DNA from: Dentipellis sp. KUC8613
Taxonomy: Eukaryota; Basidiomycota; Agaricomycetes; Russulales; Hericiaceae
NCBI GenBank assembly: GCA_002286715.1
Contig: NSJX01000011.1
Span: 628,106 to 692,105, forward strand
Length of the DNA stretch: 64,000 nt
Reading direction: 5' to 3'
Below, in pieces: positions 59,761 through 64,000 of the stretch. A program made the translations under genes and the position numbers. The notes beneath the pieces are model-generated. The model had not been told where the DNA came from and ran no database searches. It saw only the letters and a program-made list of their open reading frames with translations. The stretch's first letter is position 1. Every line of letters begins with the position of its first letter.

Positions 59761-62700
59761 ATGTCTCTTTCCGCCGAACCCGCTGGCTTTTCCAGGAATC
59801 CCTCGGGCAAGACCCCTCCCCCGGCCCCCTCTGCTGCCTTCGCAAAGAGGTGCGCTTTTTCTCTCTCTTTACGTAGCCCTGCCGCCCTTTCTCACGCAAC
59901 GCTGCAGAGCGCGGGAGATGCAGAACGAGGGCATGATCGGCAGATACAGGCCGCCTGCGCTGCGCGCCATGGCTTCCGGTGGTTCTCCCCCTAATGACAA
60001 CCCGTCCTCCGGGACGACCACACCCGTCGACGGCGGCCACCCCGCCAGCCAGTACCCACCAGGCTTCCGCAGGGCCCGGGCCGGGACGCTCCCGTCCAAC
60101 ATCTCCCTCGCCGCCCAGCAGTATGCCGCGAGCAACCTCGATACCGGGATCGCCTCCACCGAGTCCTTCAGCGAGCAGCTCCAGCGCCAGAACGCCCTCA
60201 CCCCCCAAAACGCCTCTCCCGCGGCCCCCATGCGGCCCAGCCTGCGCCACTCGGCCTCTGTTGCGTCTTCCGTCGCTTCTTCTGCGCTTACCGAGCGCAA
60301 CAGTCGTCTCCGGTCCGGCTCGTTGACCACCTTGCCCTCGAATGGACTTTCCAACGCGTTCGGCCCTAGTATCTTCTCTTCCTCGTGGTTGACGTCGACC
60401 GGCAACAGCAACGGCTTCTCCGTCTTGGACGAACTGCGTTCGGTCACGTCTATGGATTCTGGAGCAGACGACTTCGACGTACACACGCTTGACTATCTTG
60501 GGCTCGACGAGAGCCACCACCACCACCACCGCCCGCCGCCCGCCGCGACGATCTCGGAGCTGCGCAACCAGGCGCAGGCCGCCATCGCCGGTAACCTGTC
60601 CAACCCGCCCCGCCACCGCGCGACCACCGTCTCCCACCCTTATCGCCGCATGTCGTCCGCGGGCGGCTCGCTCCTCGGCACGCCCAACGCTGAGGAGGAC
60701 GAGGAGCTCTACGAGCAGTCGTATGGCCGCCAGGGCCTCGACACCTACGGCGACTCGCTCACGCCCGACAGCTACTTCCCGCCCTCCTACATCGACCGTT
60801 TCAAGCAGGGCGACCACCTCACCGCCGCGCTCGCCAGCAGGCCGCGTGCCATCTCCGTCGGCACGCTCGACGACGGCAGTGCGCGCATCCAACGCCGCGC
60901 CACGGTCTCCGTGGAGCCGTCCGCGTACGACATGACTGCCGCGGCGTCCGTGTTCAACAGCGTCGCCAACGGGCAGATTGCCACACCTGGCGGGATCCTC
61001 AAGACGGACAAGCTCAGCGCCGCCTCGCGCGTCGGCGCGTCACCCACTGTGCGCTTCCCGTCCAGTGACGTCGCCACGTCCCGGGCGTCGCCGTATCTCG
61101 TTGCCCCTGGCCAGCAGCAGGGCCGCGCGCTCTCGCCCAAGTCGGAGAACGCCGCGCAGGTGCAGACGCCCACGCGTTCGCTGTGGATCGGCAACCTCGA
61201 CAGCTCCGTTACGAGCGAGCAGCTCATCCACGTGTTTGCCCCGTACGGCGCTATCGAGAGCTTGAGGCTGTTGCCCGAGAAGGTACGTTCCTAGGGTGGT
61301 CTATCTGGATCCATGCTGATCTGCCGTGCTGTGCTAGGAATGCGGTTTCGTCAACTTTGTTGATCAGGCGGACGCGGTCCGCGCCAAGGAGGACGTGCTC
61401 AACCGCCTTGGGGGTAACATCGGTATGCCCAACGGGCAGACGGTCCGTATCGGATTTGGAAAGGCCGACAGTGCGCCGGCCGCGCCCGGCAAGAGCGCGA
61501 GCTCCAACGCATCTAGCAATGCCTCGCCTGGCGCCGCTGGAAAGGCCGCCGCCAATGCTGGTCTCAATGGTCTGGATGCCCAACTTCAATCGACGCCGAC
61601 TCGTGCTTTGTGGATCGGCTCCATTCCTTCCACCACTACGCCCGCGACGATCCTCAGTGTCTTCAGCCCGTACGGGCCCATCGAGTCTGCAAGGGTGCTC
61701 ACGCACAAGAACTGCGGCTTCATCAACTTCGAGCGTCTGGACGACGCCGTCCGCGCGCGCAAGGCGCTCAACGGGCGCGACGTGCTGGGCAGCGACGTTG
61801 GTGCCATCCGCATTGGGTTCGCGAAGGTCCCTGTGAAGAATGGGCAAGAGGGGACGACCGGACAGGAGGAGCCTCCCACGCTCAACGTGCAGGGCGTCGG
61901 CGACCTCAGCGTTGGCGCGACTATCCACGCGTTGCGCAGTGTCAAGGGCGCCTCGACGATCCCTGTCGACCAGCAGGTGCTCGGTGGTATGGTGGAGAAC
62001 TACAGGTCCAACCTGCTTCTGAGCATGATTGGGAACGGCACCCACAACACGGCCTACATCAACGACGGCACTGCCAAGCCTGCTGGATGGACGCCTACGG
62101 TCACAGAGCAGCAGATGATAATGAAGGAGTTGGCTGGCGGTAGCCCCGATGCTGACGCCGATATCGCGGCACTCGCTGGTATGTGCATATGTGTCTTGGA
62201 TGGACATGCTTTGACCTTTGGTTTGCAGAGTTCCGCCCCCCAACTATGTACTATACGACTATTCCTTTGGTGTCGGAGAGGCCCCACAACAGGCGATGGG
62301 ACGCATCGAAGCTGCGTGAGCTGCGCAAGAGGATGGATTCGAACACTATCACGGATGAAGAGATTGAACAGGTGGCTGCAGATTTCCTCGATGGAGAGAT
62401 CGTAGACTTGGCTTCGGATTGGCTCGGCAACACGGTGAGCATGTCTGGCTTGTATCGTATGGACAGAGGCTGATCGTGCGTCGGCGATAGGTGGTGCAAA
62501 AGCTGTTTGAGAAGTGTTCGACGCCCGCCCGTCTCGCGATGCTCGAACGCATCAGCCCTCACCTGGCCATGATTGGCATCCACAAGAATGGCACTTGGGC
62601 TGCCCAGAAGATCATCGAGTGCGTCCAGACGCCGGAGGAGGTGGCGCTCATCGCTCAGAACTTGAGACCCTACGCACCTCCTTTGCTCCTGGACCAGTTC

Positions 62701-63946
62701 GGCAACTACGTTGTGCAGTAAGTGTTTGTTCGTGCCCACTCATGGACGACTTCAATAATGTTGCGTCAGGTGCTGCCTTCGGTTTGGTGCACCGAACAAC
62801 GACTTCATCTTCGACGCAATGGCCGATCGCTTGTGGGAAGTCGCACAAGGCCGCTTTGGCGCTCGCAGCATGAGGGCGTGCTTAGAGAGCAACAACATCA
62901 CCACCAGCCAGCAACGTCGCATCGCCACGGCAATCATTCTCAACTCCATTCCACTTGCTACAAACCCTAACGGCGCGCTCTTGTTAACGTGGTTGCTCGA
63001 TACCTCCGGTTTCCCATCGAGGTACCTCCTCTTGGCGCCTCGTTTCACTCCTCATCTGTCCCACCTCTGCACTCACAAGTTGGCGTCGCTCACGGTTTTG
63101 CGTATCGTCAACCAGAAGGTGGAGCCTGAAGCCTCCACGCAGGTGGTCGAGGCTTTGTTTTCGTCTCTTGGAGACCACGTGCTCACAGACGTCCTTGGAG
63201 ACCAAGTCAACGGAGTGGCCGTGGTCCACAAGATCCTCACCAGCCCCTTCTTAGATCCCGCCAAGAGGCCCAACTATATCGAGGCGACGAAGCGTGTCCT
63301 CATCGAGCTCAAGGTTATCGCCACCCAGGCGTACCGCCGCCTCATTGAGGAGGTCGGCCTCCCCATCCCCAACTTCCAGCCCGGTTTCTCCAACGGGTCC
63401 ACACCTCCGGGGACCAAGTCCAAGTTCGGTAACTCTACGCCTTACGGGGTTCCTGGACTTCCATCCGGATATTCCGCCCACGACCAGAACCTTGCTTCCA
63501 TGATGGCGGCCCTGCAGATGGGTGGACAGAACTCGCAGACCGGTCCTCCCCAGCTCTCCATCGACCCTGGTTTCAACCAGCAGCAACAGCAACAGCAGAA
63601 CCAGAATGGCAATGCTCGCGGCCGCGCATCGAACCCTGCCTCCGCTTTCTCTCCCACCACCGATCCTTTCAACCCATTCGCACTCAGGTCGCCCGACATG
63701 AACAGTCCTAGGACCGCTACACGCCGCAACGGAGGTCTGCCTTCCGTGCCTTCCGTGTCGCCCACCCCTGTACCCGTATCGTACGGTACCCAATCGCCCA
63801 GCCTCGCATCCGCGGGCAACATGCTTGGCATGGGACAAACTGCTTATGGCGGCATGGCCCAGCAGGCCGTCCCGCCCCAGGTATATCAAAACTATATGTA
63901 TCAAATGTACCAACAGAGCCCGACCGCCAACATGGGCAGCTTCTAA
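59761..63946 (+). CDS. RRM and Pumilio-repeat RNA-binding protein (Jsn1/Puf2-like)
   Basis: Cytoplasmic mRNA regulator combining two RRMs with Pumilio repeats, as in yeast Jsn1 and Puf2. Six exons give about 1,300 residues. The first 440 are disordered and Ser/Pro/Ala-rich with a run of six His. RRM1 (about 450-525) starts SLWIGNLDSSVTSEQLIHVF with RNP1-like ECGFVNFVD. RRM2 (about 575-645) starts ALWIGSIPSTTTPATILSVF with NCGFINFERL. Pumilio repeats (about 740-1000) show ASDWLGNTVVQKLFEKC, LAMIGIHKNGTWAAQKIIE, LLDQFGNYVVQCCLRFG, QGRFGARSMRACLE, NPNGALLLTWLLD, HKLASLTVLRIVN and LGDQVNGVAVVHKI. Several repeats keep the usual N-x-x-x-Q recognition pattern and others depart from it, as in Jsn1. 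The C-tail is Gln/Asn/Pro-rich with a poly-Gln run and YQNYMYQMYQQ, a prion-like composition. Start at 59761 is followed by a conserved-looking MSLSAEPAGFS. Confidence 0.93.
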
Positions 63947-64000
63947 ACGCCGAACGACCGCAATACCGTCTGCTTTGCATGATTTATATATCTATCACGT

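Noticed and set aside
59756..60892. A 378-codon minus-strand open frame
   Set aside because: It is the mirror of the N-terminal low-complexity part of the RRM/Pumilio gene, with no domain of its own and a Val/Gly/Arg bias expected from antisense of Ser/Ala/Pro-rich coding DNA.

Overview
This window is nuclear DNA from a filamentous basidiomycete, probably an agaricomycete. Genes lie close together on both strands and nearly all are broken by many short GT-AG introns of about 45-65 nt. The proteins are typically fungal: Rsp5, Tel2, linker histone, a Jsn1-type RRM/Pumilio protein, and a Gds1-APSES regulator. There are no operons, ribosome binding sites or CRISPR arrays. All exon joins were inferred by hand from reading frame and splice consensus, so gene spans are firmer than individual exon borders.

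Layout. 0.4-1.3 kb: a UBE2L3-type E2 (+). 1.9-7.1 kb: a very large disordered Ser/Pro-rich protein (+). 7.2-17.4 kb: a segmental duplication. Each unit holds a small DUF6593-like gene and, upstream of it on the minus strand, a BTB/POZ gene. In the right unit both genes are open; in the left unit the BTB gene is decayed. About 5 kb of gene-poor DNA separates the units. 18.0-21.0 kb: the HECT ubiquitin ligase Rsp5 (-). 22.6-23.0 kb: a small Pro/Ser-rich protein (+). 23.5-24.2 kb: a TA-flanked inverted-repeat element (MITE-like) ending 58 bp before the start codon of an N-terminal glutamine amidase (+, 24.3-25.4 kb). 25.8-28.0 kb: mRNA cap guanine-N7 methyltransferase (-). 28.2-30.0 kb: a TEA/ATTS transcription factor (-). 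30.2-36.1 kb: a multi-exon gene that looks like a Red1/SYCP2-type meiotic chromosome-axis protein (+). 37.0-39.2 kb: a bestrophin-family anion channel (+). 39.5-40.6 kb: the 24-kDa subunit of complex I (-). 40.8-44.1 kb: Tel2 (-). 44.3-50.1 kb: two linker histone H1 paralogues on opposite strands flanking an acyl-CoA-synthetase-like gene with a degenerate ATP loop. 50.5-52.0 kb: a mitochondrial carrier (-). 52.0-55.6 kb: no convincing gene. 55.6-58.8 kb: a Gds1 winged-helix plus APSES regulator (+). 59.8-63.9 kb: a two-RRM Pumilio protein (+).

The genes are mostly unrelated housekeeping and regulatory loci. Loose themes are ubiquitin and N-degron proteolysis (E2, Rsp5, glutamine amidase), RNA metabolism (cap methyltransferase, Pumilio protein) and chromatin or chromosome structure (axis protein, Tel2, two H1 genes). 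I saw no dedicated gene cluster or defence island. The most interesting points are the axis-protein candidate, the duplicated DUF6593/BTB unit with one decayed copy, the MITE at the glutamine amidase promoter, the Gds1-APSES fusion carrying a likely SUMO-interacting motif, the degenerate acyl-CoA synthetase between two H1 genes, and three candidate introns of only 26-28 nt.
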